Positions 7,112-14,915 of a stretch of DNA of 64,000 bases are shown here, piece after piece. The notes beneath the pieces were generated by a model. It saw only the letters and a list, made by a program, of their open reading frames with translations, made no database searches and was not told the DNA's origin. How positions within the stretch are numbered: the stretch's first letter is position 1; each line of letters opens with the position of its first letter. The translations under genes were made by a program, and so were the position numbers. The DNA lies in assembly GCA_016712885.1 (NCBI GenBank), contig JADJQF010000004.1, forward strand, positions 124,001-188,000. Direction: 5' to 3'. This stretch comes from Candidatus Flexicrinis proximus (lineage in GTDB: Bacteria; Chloroflexota; Anaerolineae; Aggregatilineales; Phototrophicaceae).

Positions 7112-8569
7112 TTAGAGAGAACTCAGATAGCGGCGAATCATCGGGTGGATGGCGTATTCGCCGCTTGAGCCGGGGACAGGCCGGAGCACGCCGCAGCGCA
7201 GGACCACAGATAAAGTAGCATGGAAGTCCGGTTCACCATCGAAGTATTCACGCTCCCATGCGCGCCAGAGCGCCTCGTGGGTGAGGTCAGGCAGGAGCGC
7301 GGCATAAACCGCGAGGAAAGTTGCCCTGGGGTTTTCGTCGGACATGGTTTTGACAAGGGGGCCGAAAACACGATCGAAGACGGTCAGGAAACCGGCGCCG
7401 TTATCAAGATCGTTGAGGATATCTTCCAGTTGGATATTTTGCTGCAGGCCGCGGGTGAGGGCGATCTGCAGGAGGAGCGGATTGCCTTTGGTGAGCATCC
7501 ACAGGCGCTCGATCTGCGAGTCGGTACACATGCACGGATAGCCGCTGTCTTCTTCCAGCGCGCGGATGAGGGCGACGGTGGGTTCGAGGGCCAGCCCGCC
7601 GATATGGACGTGGCGCACGCCGGGGACATCGTTGACTGCAACGCGCGAGGTGAGTAAAGCACGGCTGGCCAACGGCGCCAGGTCTCCGCGGGGTTCGAGC
7701 AGCCCGCGCAGATCGGTCACCATTTGCGTGGACTGCGGGACGGTTTCGAGGTTATCGACCACCAGGAGGTAGCGGCCTTCGGACAGGCGTTTGGCGGCGA
7801 GCGCGGGCAGCTGCAGGTCGGAAGCGCGGCGCAGGTCGTCCCACCCGAAGCGGCGTATTGCGCTGGAGATAATCGTCTCGAAGCGGAGTGGAGCGCCGGC
7901 CGCTGCAGTCGGGCGTTCTTCACCGGCAGCGGTGATCATGACGCGTTTGTCGGTGTTCCAGTCCATGCCGGCGACGAGGCCACCCCGGACGGCCTGACGC
8001 GCAGCATGCCAGGCGAGCGTGGTTTTGCCGTTGCCGGGGTCGGAGACAATCACGGTAATCAGCGATTCGCGCATGACGTCGATCAGACGGCGCAGATCGT
8101 CTTCGCGGCCATAAGGGATCACAGGTGGCGGCGGATAGACCTTTCGCAGCAGGTCGGCGTCATTGAAGCGTGGATCTGCGTCCGGGACGGGCGTGCCGGC
8201 GATGGCGGCGAGTTCGTCGCTGGAAAGCGGGGTGAAGCCCCCCTGGCGGGAGGCCTCGGAGCGCATGAACAGGTCGGCGTGCGCGCGCAGGCGGGTGTCG
8301 TCAAAGAGCGGGGATTGGACGCGCTGCGCGCAGACCCGTAATACAGCGATCATCGCGCGCGCATCTTCGTAGTGGGCGATGTGCCCGTTCAGCCAGGACT
8401 GGACGGTGCTGGCACGCCACTGGGCAGCGGCGGCCGATATAATGTCAACCTCTGTCAACGACCGGCCGGCTTCGATCAGCTCGTTTATGGTGGGTTTACC
8501 GGCGGCGGTGCGCCATTGTTCTAGCGTCCAACTGGGATCAGGCGCGAGTTCGAATACAGTCATAGCCAC
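7112..8569 (-). CDS. STAND-class (NB-ARC-like) P-loop ATPase with N-terminal HTH-like region
   Basis: 485 residues. Residues 48-80 (ASTVQSWLNG ... VLRVC) resemble the XRE-like helix-turn-helix found at the front of actinobacterial STAND regulators. The NTPase has Walker A SDPGNGKTT (about 176-184), Walker B YLLVVDN (267-273), a sensor-like region around SRALLTSR and the GNPLLLQ motif equivalent to NB-ARC GLPL. A winged-helix-like end (LRPVPGSSGEYAIHPM) closes it. STAND proteins act as ligand-triggered oligomeric switches in signalling, transcription control or antiphage defence. No effector domain is visible, so a regulatory role with the adjacent TPR protein is favoured. Confidence 0.82.
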   Translation of the reverse strand: MAMTVFELAPDPSWTLEQWRTAAGKPTINELIEAGRSLTEVDIISAAAAQWRASTVQSWLNGHIAHYEDARAMIAVLRVCAQRVQSPLFDDTRLRAHADLFMRSEASRQGGFTPLSSDELAAIAGTPVPDADPRFNDADLLRKVYPPPPVIPYGREDDLRRLIDVMRESLITVIVSDPGNGKTTLAWHAARQAVRGGLVAGMDWNTDKRVMITAAGEERPTAAAGAPLRFETIISSAIRRFGWDDLRRASDLQLPALAAKRLSEGRYLLVVDNLETVPQSTQMVTDLRGLLEPRGDLAPLASRALLTSRVAVNDVPGVRHVHIGGLALEPTVALIRALEEDSGYPCMCTDSQIERLWMLTKGNPLLLQIALTRGLQQNIQLEDILNDLDNGAGFLTVFDRVFGPLVKTMSDENPRATFLAVYAALLPDLTHEALWRAWEREYFDGEPDFHATLSVVLRCGVLRPVPGSSGEYAIHPMIRRYLSSL

Positions 8570-8697
8570 CCATTGTTACCATTTATATTACATACAATAA
8601 CGATCTGAATAGAGTTTAGCGCAGCAGACTGAATGCAGAAAGAGCGGAAAGTCACTGATTCCGTATGTATCAAATACAAGCGGGCGAAGCGATGCGT

Positions 8698-8703
8698 TAT
8701 AAT
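8698..8703 (+). promoter_or_regulatory. TATAAT -10 box
   Basis: A perfect TATAAT lies 28 bp before the start codon of the cyclic-nucleotide-binding/bPH2 gene. No good -35 hexamer is seen 16-18 bp upstream. A GTGAGG ribosome site follows at 8721-8726. Confidence 0.45.
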
Positions 8704-8730
8704 CCGGGGGATGCACACCCGTGAGGCCGT

Positions 8731-10638
8731 ATGCTCGATCCGCAGCTGCTCGCTACACTGCAACGACTGCCCATATTTGCCGGAATGCCACCGCAGCAGC
8801 TTGAACGCATCGCGCGGATTGCCCGCGTGGCGCGGCTTGATCCGGGGGCGGTAGTTTTCCGCCAGTGGGATGTTGCGCGCGGCTTCTATATGCTGCTGTC
8901 CGGCTCCGGCCAGCTGATCCAGCAGGGCGCAGACGGCGGCCAGCGGCTGCTCTCGACGGTGATGCCGAACCAGTATTTTAACGAGGCCGCGCTGACCGAC
9001 GAAATGGTCGAGCAGGCGTCGTTCGTGATCACCGGCCCGTCGCTGCTACTGCATATTGCACGGGCGGACTATCTGCAACTGCCCACAGTCAGCGCCCAAG
9101 CGCCGGCGGTGACTGCCGCACAGCCTCCCGCTGCGAGTACCCGTCCTGCGGCGAGCTTCCAGACGCAGCCGGCGGTACCTCAGCCGACGATGCCGAACAG
9201 CCCGACTCCGGCGGGCGCGTCACAGGCGACGGCCTACAGCCAGCGCCAGACCAGCAGTACGCCGAATCCGGCATCCAGCCCGCAGCTGTCGAACCGGCCG
9301 AAGTGGCTCAACCCCGGCGAGTCGATCCTGCTGCAATCGCGGCGCCACTGGTGGGTCGTGATCCGCAACCTGGTGCTTCCTGCGCTGGTGTTCGGCCTGT
9401 TTATGGTCGGGGTGATCGTGGCACAGACGCCGTTCCTGCGGCTGATCGTGGGCGGGGCGGCGGTGCTGATTGCCGGCGGATGGGCACTGTACGCGTTCTT
9501 CGACTGGCGTAACGACTGGCTGGTGATCACCGACGAGCGGGTGCTGCGGGTGGAGCAGCAGGTGGCGCGCTTCTCGATCCAAACGCAGGAAGTCGGACTA
9601 TTGAGCGTGCAGGCCGTGTCGGCGACGCTGCGCCCCGGCGACCCGATGGCACGCGTTTTCCGCTATGGCGATGTCATCATCAGCACGGCAGGCAGCGCCG
9701 GTAACGTCAAGATGGACTTTGTGCCGAATCCGGGACGGGTCAAGGATTATGTGTTCCGCCAGCGCGAGATCAAGATGCGCTCGTCAGGCTATGCAGCCAG
9801 CGGCCAGCAGCCGGTTACGCCCGCCGCACAGGCGTCAGGCGAGCAGGCGGAAGACCCCGAGGCCTTCCCACGTGAAAACGATCCTTCCCATTCGTCACCG
9901 CCGATCAGCGGGGGCGGCCTGTTCGCGATGCGTTATGTAAACGCGCATGGCGAGATGGTGTACCGGCGGCACCTGGTGATCTGGGCGCGGAAGATTTTCT
10001 TTCCGCTGCTGGCGATGGGACTCTGTGTGCTGATGCTGATGTTCGGCTCGAATATCGCGTCGCTGGCGAACCTGGGCGCGATCGCCAACCTCGGCGCGGT
10101 GGTCGGTATCGGATTTTCGCTGATCTGGCTGTATCTGGCCGACTGGGACTGGCGCAACGACCTGTACATTATTGGCGATACCGTGCTGACGCTGCTGTAC
10201 CGCAGCCCCCTGCTGTTGCAGTTCCGCGAGGATCAGGTGTTGATTCAGCGTATCCATAATATCGAAGCCGAGACGACCGGCCTGCTGCGCAGTCTGCTGG
10301 ATTACGGCGATGTGCGCGTGCTGCTGCTGGGTGACGAGGCGCCGAAAGTGTTTCGGGACGTGCCAAGCCCGGTGGGCGTGCGCGAGGAGATCTCGCGGCG
10401 GCAGCGGCTGGCATCGGAGTCGGCACGCAAAGCCGAGGAACAGCGCCAGTTGGACGCGGTGATGGCGCGGATGCAGGAGCAGATGCAGGCGCAGGGGCTG
10501 GTTCAGCCCGGCAGTCCGGCGCTACCGAACCCGTCGGGACTGCTACCGCCCGCGCAGTTCGGGCAGACCCCGCCGGCGTCACCGTACAGCGCGCCGGTAC
10601 AGCCGCAAAGACCGCCGATTCCCCGCCGCCGCGTCTAA
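8731..10638 (+). CDS. Cyclic-nucleotide-binding domain fused to two membrane-anchored bPH2 (DUF304-type) domains
   Basis: 635 residues. Order: CNB/CAP-like beta-roll (1-115), Pro/Ala/Thr-rich linker (115-185), paired membrane segments (about 205-255), bacterial PH domain 1 (DWRNDWLVITDERVLRVEQ, to about 350), charged linker, a second paired membrane block (about 412-472), bPH2 domain 2 (DWRNDLYIIGDTVLTLLYR, to about 555), then a charged and Pro-rich tail. The CNB phosphate-binding cassette reads FNEAAL without the usual Arg, so nucleotide binding is doubtful. The architecture suggests a cytoplasmic ligand or protein sensor coupled to a membrane PH scaffold. The next gene (a SUMF1 protein) follows 76 bp downstream. 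Confidence 0.8.
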   Translation: MLDPQLLATLQRLPIFAGMPPQQLERIARIARVARLDPGAVVFRQWDVARGFYMLLSGSGQLIQQGADGGQRLLSTVMPNQYFNEAALTDEMVEQASFVITGPSLLLHIARADYLQLPTVSAQAPAVTAAQPPAASTRPAASFQTQPAVPQPTMPNSPTPAGASQATAYSQRQTSSTPNPASSPQLSNRPKWLNPGESILLQSRRHWWVVIRNLVLPALVFGLFMVGVIVAQTPFLRLIVGGAAVLIAGGWALYAFFDWRNDWLVITDERVLRVEQQVARFSIQTQEVGLLSVQAVSATLRPGDPMARVFRYGDVIISTAGSAGNVKMDFVPNPGRVKDYVFRQREIKMRSSGYAASGQQPVTPAAQASGEQAEDPEAFPRENDPSHSSPPISGGGLFAMRYVNAHGEMVYRRHLVIWARKIFFPLLAMGLCVLMLMFGSNIASLANLGAIANLGAVVGIGFSLIWLYLADWDWRNDLYIIGDTVLTLLYRSPLLLQFREDQVLIQRIHNIEAETTGLLRSLLDYGDVRVLLLGDEAPKVFRDVPSPVGVREEISRRQRLASESARKAEEQRQLDAVMARMQEQMQAQGLVQPGSPALPNPSGLLPPAQFGQTPPASPYSAPVQPQRPPIPRRRV

Positions 10639-10714
10639 TCACCTTGCAGGACGGGGGTTTCTCTTTTACCCTAATTCGCCGAACTGTTAAGAAGCCATTG
10701 GAGACTCCAACGGT

Positions 10715-12172
10715 ATGACTCGACCCCAATATACACGCGGACGGCGGCGCGGTGGCGCGGCCTGGCAGTGGACGATTATCGGCCTTGTAGTGGGTTTTGG
10801 CTGCGCGGTTGTCCTGGTGCTGGCGGGTTTGACACTGGGCGTTCTGGTGCCGAATTTCAGCGGTGCCGCGATTGCCAACGCGCCGACGCAGACCCCGCTG
10901 GTTGTGACGGCCACGCAGGACGCGAACGCGGCGGCTGCGCCGACACAGACGCCGTTTATCATCACCGCAACGCCGGATGTGGCCGGAATCGCCACGCTGC
11001 CGAGCCAGGTGGAGTTCCCGACGGATACGCTGGCCCCGGCGGCCACCGATACGCTGGCGCCGGCCGCAACGCTTGCCGGGCAGACCACGCCTGAGCAGAG
11101 CCAGAGCGGGTCTACCCCGAACGATACCAGCGCGCCGGGGCAAGTCCCGCCGCAGATGGTGAGCATTGTCTCCCAGCTGGTCCCCGTTGAGGGCGGCACG
11201 TTCACGATGGGAACGGTCCCTGCGGAAGTGGCGAATGCTGTCCGCGAATGCCTCGATCAAGGCGGTACGTGCGTGACCGCGGACGCCGACGACTCACTGC
11301 CCGCGCATGAGGTTACAGTCGACAGCTTCCTGATCGAGCGCAACGAAGTGACCTACGCGCAGTATGTCGCGTTCCTGAACCACCTGAAATCGCAGGGGCT
11401 GGATCACCGCAACGGCTGCGGCACCACTGTCCCGCAGCGCTGCACCGACATCCAGTCGGAAAACGCCAATACCTATATCACCAACGATCCGGCCAACTAT
11501 TTCCTGAGCATCGACCTGATCTCGAACACGCCAGCCGTGTACGTGACCTGGTACGGCGCCGAGGCGTACTGCCGGACGATCGGGCGGCGCCTGCCAACCG
11601 AGGCGGAGTGGGAACGGGCGGCGCGCGGCGTGTCCAATTCGCTCTACCCGTGGGGCAGCACTTGGAGCGCGGACAATTCAAACACGATTGGCAGCACCAG
11701 CGCATCGACGGTGCCGGTGGACGTCGAGAGCTTCCCGGCCGGGATCAGCGGCTTTGGCGCGCTGAACATGGCCGGCAACGCGGCGGAGTGGGTGCAGGAC
11801 TGGTATGCGGCGACTTATTACTCGCAGCCCGGGAATAACGTCAACCCGGCCGGCCCGCTGACCGGCGTTGAGCGTGTGCTGCGCGGCGGATCGTATGCCT
11901 TCCGGCCGTTCTTCGCCCGTTCGGTGCACCGCCTGTCGCTGCCGCCCGATAACCGTCAGGCGTACGCGGGCTTCCGCTGCGCGGCGGATGCGACCGGCGG
12001 CAGTCTCGACACCGGCTTCGGCGCGACGACTTCGACCACCACGACCGGCAATACGTCGCTGGATGTGCCGGCCTTCCAGCCGGCGGGGACGATCGACCCT
12101 TCGAGTCTGGGGAATATCGCCGGGACGCCGGTTGGCGCACAGCCGACCCTCCCGCCGACGGCACAGCCATAG
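10715..12172 (+). CDS. Membrane-anchored SUMF1/FGE-sulfatase-fold protein
   Basis: 485 residues: a basic N-terminus, one transmembrane anchor (about 18-45), a long Thr/Pro/Ala-rich extracytoplasmic stalk (about 50-155), then a SUMF1 domain (EGGTFTMG, EVTYAQYVAFLN, VTWYGAEAYCRTIGRRLPTEAEWERAARG, YPWG, GNAAEWVQDW, VLRGGSY, GFRC) and a Thr-rich tail. The spacing fits a surface-displayed domain. The Cys pair of catalytic FGE after RGGSY is missing (RPFFARSVHR). Third SUMF1-fold gene of the region, but only distantly similar to the pair at 4304-5825. Role unknown: surface binding or serine/threonine-kinase-associated functions are known for such domains. Confidence 0.85.
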   Translation: MTRPQYTRGRRRGGAAWQWTIIGLVVGFGCAVVLVLAGLTLGVLVPNFSGAAIANAPTQTPLVVTATQDANAAAAPTQTPFIITATPDVAGIATLPSQVEFPTDTLAPAATDTLAPAATLAGQTTPEQSQSGSTPNDTSAPGQVPPQMVSIVSQLVPVEGGTFTMGTVPAEVANAVRECLDQGGTCVTADADDSLPAHEVTVDSFLIERNEVTYAQYVAFLNHLKSQGLDHRNGCGTTVPQRCTDIQSENANTYITNDPANYFLSIDLISNTPAVYVTWYGAEAYCRTIGRRLPTEAEWERAARGVSNSLYPWGSTWSADNSNTIGSTSASTVPVDVESFPAGISGFGALNMAGNAAEWVQDWYAATYYSQPGNNVNPAGPLTGVERVLRGGSYAFRPFFARSVHRLSLPPDNRQAYAGFRCAADATGGSLDTGFGATTSTTTTGNTSLDVPAFQPAGTIDPSSLGNIAGTPVGAQPTLPPTAQP

Positions 12173-12175
12173 AGA

Positions 12176-12204
12176 GCGGCCAGCAGCCAGCAATTAGCAG
12201 CCCG
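12176..12204 (+). repeat. AGC-rich short repeat (copy 1)
   Basis: Sequence of the type GAGCGGCCAGC-R-GCCAGCAA just after the stop codon. It is nearly identical to the start of the stretch at 24471-24532; looser relatives occur near 55487 and, inverted, near 56481. Confidence 0.45.
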
Positions 12205-12212
12205 CAAGAACA

Positions 12213-12250
12213 AAACACCCTCGTCCCAATTGGATGAGGGTGTTTGTTTT
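12213..12250 (+). terminator. Rho-independent terminator
   Basis: Ten-base stem AAACACCCTC (12213-12222)/GAGGGTGTTT (12236-12245), a 13-nt loop, then GTTTT. It closes the SUMF1 gene and precedes the promoter of the cupin gene. Confidence 0.8.
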
Positions 12251-12287
12251 GAGGATATAATCTCTCAATCAAAAGAGAGGAAATGCG

Positions 12288-12623
12288 ATGAAAGGTTCAT
12301 TGAGCGAGGCGCTGGCGAAGCTGCCGCTGCCGGCGACGGCCAAATGGCCGCTGGGGGTGTGGGACGCGGAAGTGATGGCGCACGGCAGCATGACCGTCGA
12401 AATCTTCGCGCCGAAAGAGACCGATTATCAGACGCCGCACGAACAGGACGAGCTGTATATCGTCGTCAGCGGGTCAGGGGAGTTCGTATCCGATGGCGTG
12501 ACCTACCCCTTCGCGCCTGGCGACGTGCTGTTCGTGGCGGCGGGGGTCGAGCACCGCTTCGTGCGCTTCACGCCGGATTTCGTGACGTGGGTCGTCTTCT
12601 ACGGCCCGAAGGGCGGGGAATGA
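12288..12623 (+). CDS. Small cupin-domain protein
   Basis: 111 residues with a single cupin barrel: HEQDELYIVVSGSGEF (first motif, His and Glu ligands) and FAPGDVLFVAAGVEHRFV (second motif, His). Metal-binding cupins of this size are often small enzymes or sensors; the substrate is unknown. A TATAAT box at 12256-12261 and an AGAGAGG ribosome site at 12274-12280 precede it. The ribosome site can pair with the CTCTC at 12262-12266, a possible minor translational control. The last 32 bp of the gene region recur at 14221-14252. Confidence 0.88.
   Translation: MKGSLSEALAKLPLPATAKWPLGVWDAEVMAHGSMTVEIFAPKETDYQTPHEQDELYIVVSGSGEFVSDGVTYPFAPGDVLFVAAGVEHRFVRFTPDFVTWVVFYGPKGGE
12589..12620 (+). repeat. 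32-bp direct repeat, left copy (3' end of cupin gene)
   Basis: Exact 32-bp match to 14221-14252. The left copy encodes the last residues of the cupin (VVFYGPKGGE); the right copy is non-coding. The two copies bracket the AT-rich segment 12621-14220. Confidence 0.8.
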
Positions 12624-12637
12624 ATACAATCACTACC

Positions 12638-13246
12638 TCATGGACCAGCTGGAAGGGGTAGTGGAATCACGTCGGGGGGCGTTTGCTGTGGAACCAACGG
12701 CGGATAGGGCATTGGAGTCGGCTCGCCATCATCGAGCGGAATCAACGTACTTGGGATGAGTATGCGATTGTCGTCGGCGCGTTTCACATCAATCAGCAGG
12801 TCTTGAGCTCCCGTCCCGTAGGAACGATGCCCAAGGAACTGACCGGAATCCGCCAGAAGGGCGATGATTACGCGATCCTGTTCGACCCTATCTGAATCGA
12901 TGCCGGGCATAGCAGCCACCTGGAATTTTCCCGTAGCCTTCAGTACATATACGGGCATATCGCGCGAGAATCCTTCCGGGATTACCGATGCGATGTCGTT
13001 TAGAGTGAACCACTGGCCCAGCGAGATAATGTAGGTTTCCCGATAATCTATCTCACCTTCTAGCCCTATACGCCTCATGTGTTGAAGCGCGAGGTCCAAG
13101 AGCCTTGCTTCATCAAATGTCTGACCCCTGCTCTCGACAATAGGAGAAACACGAGAACCGAACTGTGCGTAAAGAACCATTGCGCTTGCAATGATAATCA
13201 CTGCGACAGTAACCGATAGACTACGCCGAGAATTAAGGAGTTTCAT
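12638..13246 (-). CDS. Hypothetical secreted or membrane-anchored protein
   Basis: 202 residues. N-terminal signal/anchor (about 10-30, VTVAVIIIASAMVLYAQFG), then a domain of about 125 residues with no recognisable motif and a proline-rich tail (PTPMPYPPLVPQQTPP) like the wall-spanning or linker regions of other secreted proteins here. Not recognised as any family. It lies inside the AT-rich island, in tandem with the next gene on the same strand (29 bp apart), so the two are probably co-transcribed. Confidence 0.65.
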   Translation of the reverse strand: MKLLNSRRSLSVTVAVIIIASAMVLYAQFGSRVSPIVESRGQTFDEARLLDLALQHMRRIGLEGEIDYRETYIISLGQWFTLNDIASVIPEGFSRDMPVYVLKATGKFQVAAMPGIDSDRVEQDRVIIALLADSGQFLGHRSYGTGAQDLLIDVKRADDNRILIPSTLIPLDDGEPTPMPYPPLVPQQTPPDVIPLPLPAGP

Positions 13247-13275
13247 ACGGGTTTCCTCGCATTTATAGCAAGCGA

Positions 13276-13974
13276 TCAGAATGTCTCATCACAGGTAAAG
13301 GAATTCGCACTACTTATGTAACAGGCGTAGGGACCAACACGAAGGTCAAGAATGCTCCACGGCCACGTCTTTCGCACGAAGTTGCCGTTTGACGCTCTCC
13401 GTTTGACCCATTGCAGATTATAGAATGTAACCCCAACTCTAGGATTTGGTATAAACGGACTGGTCCATGTACCGGCAATTGCAGCATCTCCAATATTGAT
13501 CATTCCCACCGCTGTGACGCTCCGTTGCATCACCCCATAAAAATAGAATTCAAGGGAGTTTGATGATGGAACATACTGGACGCCATAATTATGAGTTTGA
13601 CCAAAGAAGAAGGAACTGAGCAGAACGTCGGAACCATAGCAGCTGCCGCAAGAAATGGGCTTTTTCCAGAAATAATACGGAAAATAGTATGAACTTATGG
13701 CGATGTCCTCGTAAAAACCAAGAGTCAAGTAACTGTAATCACCTTCACTGTATTGGCCTTCCATAAAATAAACTCTGTGATAACTTTCGGGTTCGATTCC
13801 AAATGGAAAGTTAATATCCCCGAACACACCGTAGATCTTGTCTGCGTTCTCAAAACGATTTGATGCGCCCGGATAACTGGGAATGTGATACTGAGCTTGA
13901 TCAATGTGTGGAAACGCCAATATCATGATCGCTAGAACGGAAAGTAGAACTACACACTGGTGGGATCTGAACAT
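13276..13974 (-). CDS. Hypothetical secreted protein, Tyr/Phe-rich
   Basis: 232 residues with a signal peptide (about 1-27, VVLLSVLAIMILAF). The mature part is rich in Tyr, Phe, Ser and Gly and has a few Cys (CGSC near 118, CYISSANSFTC near the C-terminus) that could form disulfides. No family recognised; a beta-rich fold is likely. Codon and base composition are clearly more AT-rich than the neighbours, in line with horizontal acquisition. First gene of a two-gene minus-strand unit in the island. Confidence 0.65.
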   Translation of the reverse strand: MFRSHQCVVLLSVLAIMILAFPHIDQAQYHIPSYPGASNRFENADKIYGVFGDINFPFGIEPESYHRVYFMEGQYSEGDYSYLTLGFYEDIAISSYYFPYYFWKKPISCGSCYGSDVLLSSFFFGQTHNYGVQYVPSSNSLEFYFYGVMQRSVTAVGMINIGDAAIAGTWTSPFIPNPRVGVTFYNLQWVKRRASNGNFVRKTWPWSILDLRVGPYACYISSANSFTCDETF

Positions 13975-14220
13975 ATTCCCCTCAAGTCTGATAACAATAG
14001 TACATGTTTATTGTAGTTACAGATATTTTGTATTGTCAATCAAGTGCAACTCAGAAACGTGAAGTCTTGCGAGGCTTGTAGTGCACCCCAAAAGCTCGAC
14101 ACGAAAACGGCCGTCGTTAACTGAGCAGATCGGGTTGCGCCGACTGTACACGCCACTACGGCCTGGTATTCGGCTGGGATGAGACTGTCGGGTGACCAGT
14201 GAACATGCTTTTGCGTGAAC

Positions 14221-14252
14221 GGGTCGTCTTCTACGGCCCGAAGGGCGGGGAA
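14221..14252 (+). repeat. 32-bp direct repeat, right copy
   Basis: Exact copy of 12589-12620, placed just before the stop codon of the P-loop kinase gene (14261). See the left copy. Confidence 0.8.
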
Positions 14253-14260
14253 GGATGAGG

Positions 14261-14827
14261 TCAGGGGGTTGGGGCCGTGCGCTGCAGAATGATCTCCACG
14301 GTTTCCTCGACACTCAGGGTTGTGGTATCCATGACCAGCCAGCCCTCGTGGGACCACTGCGGCATCCCGTCGCTCAACTGCTGATAGACAATCCGGATCC
14401 CCTCGTCGATATAGCCGCGCGCGGGAGTATCGCCGGAACGCGTGAAGTTGCGGCGGTGCGCTTCTTCCTGCTGGGGATAGAGGAGGACTTTATGCGTGTG
14501 GGGCTGGTCCAGGAGCGCCTGATAATCCAGGTGGAAGCTGGGGTCCCAAAAATCGTCAATCACGGCCACGAAGCCGGCGGCGCGATACGCGAGAGCCATG
14601 TGGGTGACGCTGGCACGGGCTAAGGCGATCTGATGGGTCAGTTCGTCGCTCCAGGTCGCGCTGGGGAGGACCAGGCCCGATACCACCATAGTGCGGATGT
14701 CGTCGACGGGGATATGCAGGCTCTTCGGAAAACGGGCGGCCAGCGCTTTGCTGGTCGTGCTCTTGCCGACGGCAGGTGGGCCGACGATGACAAACACAGG
14801 ATGCACAGATTCAGACGTGGCCTGCAT
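14261..14827 (-). CDS. Small P-loop kinase (AAA/zeta-like)
   Basis: 188 residues. Walker A GPPAVGKST lies at about 16-24, followed by HIPVDDIRT where the Asp pair would coordinate the substrate hydroxyl or metal, and a lid-like Arg-rich stretch EEAHRRNFTRSG near 125. It looks like the chloramphenicol-phosphotransferase/zeta-toxin/gluconate-kinase group of small-molecule kinases. The substrate is unknown. No antitoxin-like small gene adjoins it. Single gene; its upstream neighbour on the minus strand is thrC-REC, ending 88 bp away. Confidence 0.75.
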   Translation of the reverse strand: MQATSESVHPVFVIVGPPAVGKSTTSKALAARFPKSLHIPVDDIRTMVVSGLVLPSATWSDELTHQIALARASVTHMALAYRAAGFVAVIDDFWDPSFHLDYQALLDQPHTHKVLLYPQQEEAHRRNFTRSGDTPARGYIDEGIRIVYQQLSDGMPQWSHEGWLVMDTTTLSVEETVEIILQRTAPTP

Positions 14828-14915
14828 GTTATCCCCTATTCCCGCCGGCCGATTGCCCCCGGATGCTCACCCGATAAACGTCAGTCTATACGCCGCGCTC
14901 GGATTACACGCGGGC

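Larger units (their letters stand above)
12621..14220. mobile_element. AT-rich insertion bounded by 32-bp direct repeats (putative island)
   Basis: The segment carries two secreted-protein genes on the minus strand and is visibly richer in A+T (especially 13200-14060) than flanking DNA. Exact direct repeats at both borders, the left one forming the 3' end of a gene, resemble an attL/attR pair or a recombination scar. No integrase or transposase gene is present, so acquisition must have been passive, in trans, or followed by loss. 13975-14220 holds no convincing gene. Confidence 0.45.

Noticed and set aside
8711..8854. Leaderless ORF starting 8 bp after the TATAAT box
   Set aside because: Short, out of frame with the CNB-bPH2 gene, Cys-rich by chance; the ATG at 8731 has a GTGAGG site and a full domain.
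4304..12172. Diversity-generating retroelement with SUMF1/C-lectin-type variable proteins
   Set aside because: No reverse transcriptase, no template repeat, and no A-rich variable C-terminal codon pattern in the three SUMF1-fold genes.
14040..14260. IS3-type transposase remnant (a frame with SPDSLIPAEYQA, vaguely like the end of an IS3 OrfB)
   Set aside because: Only a dozen residues resemble it, with no other transposase motif or terminal inverted repeats.
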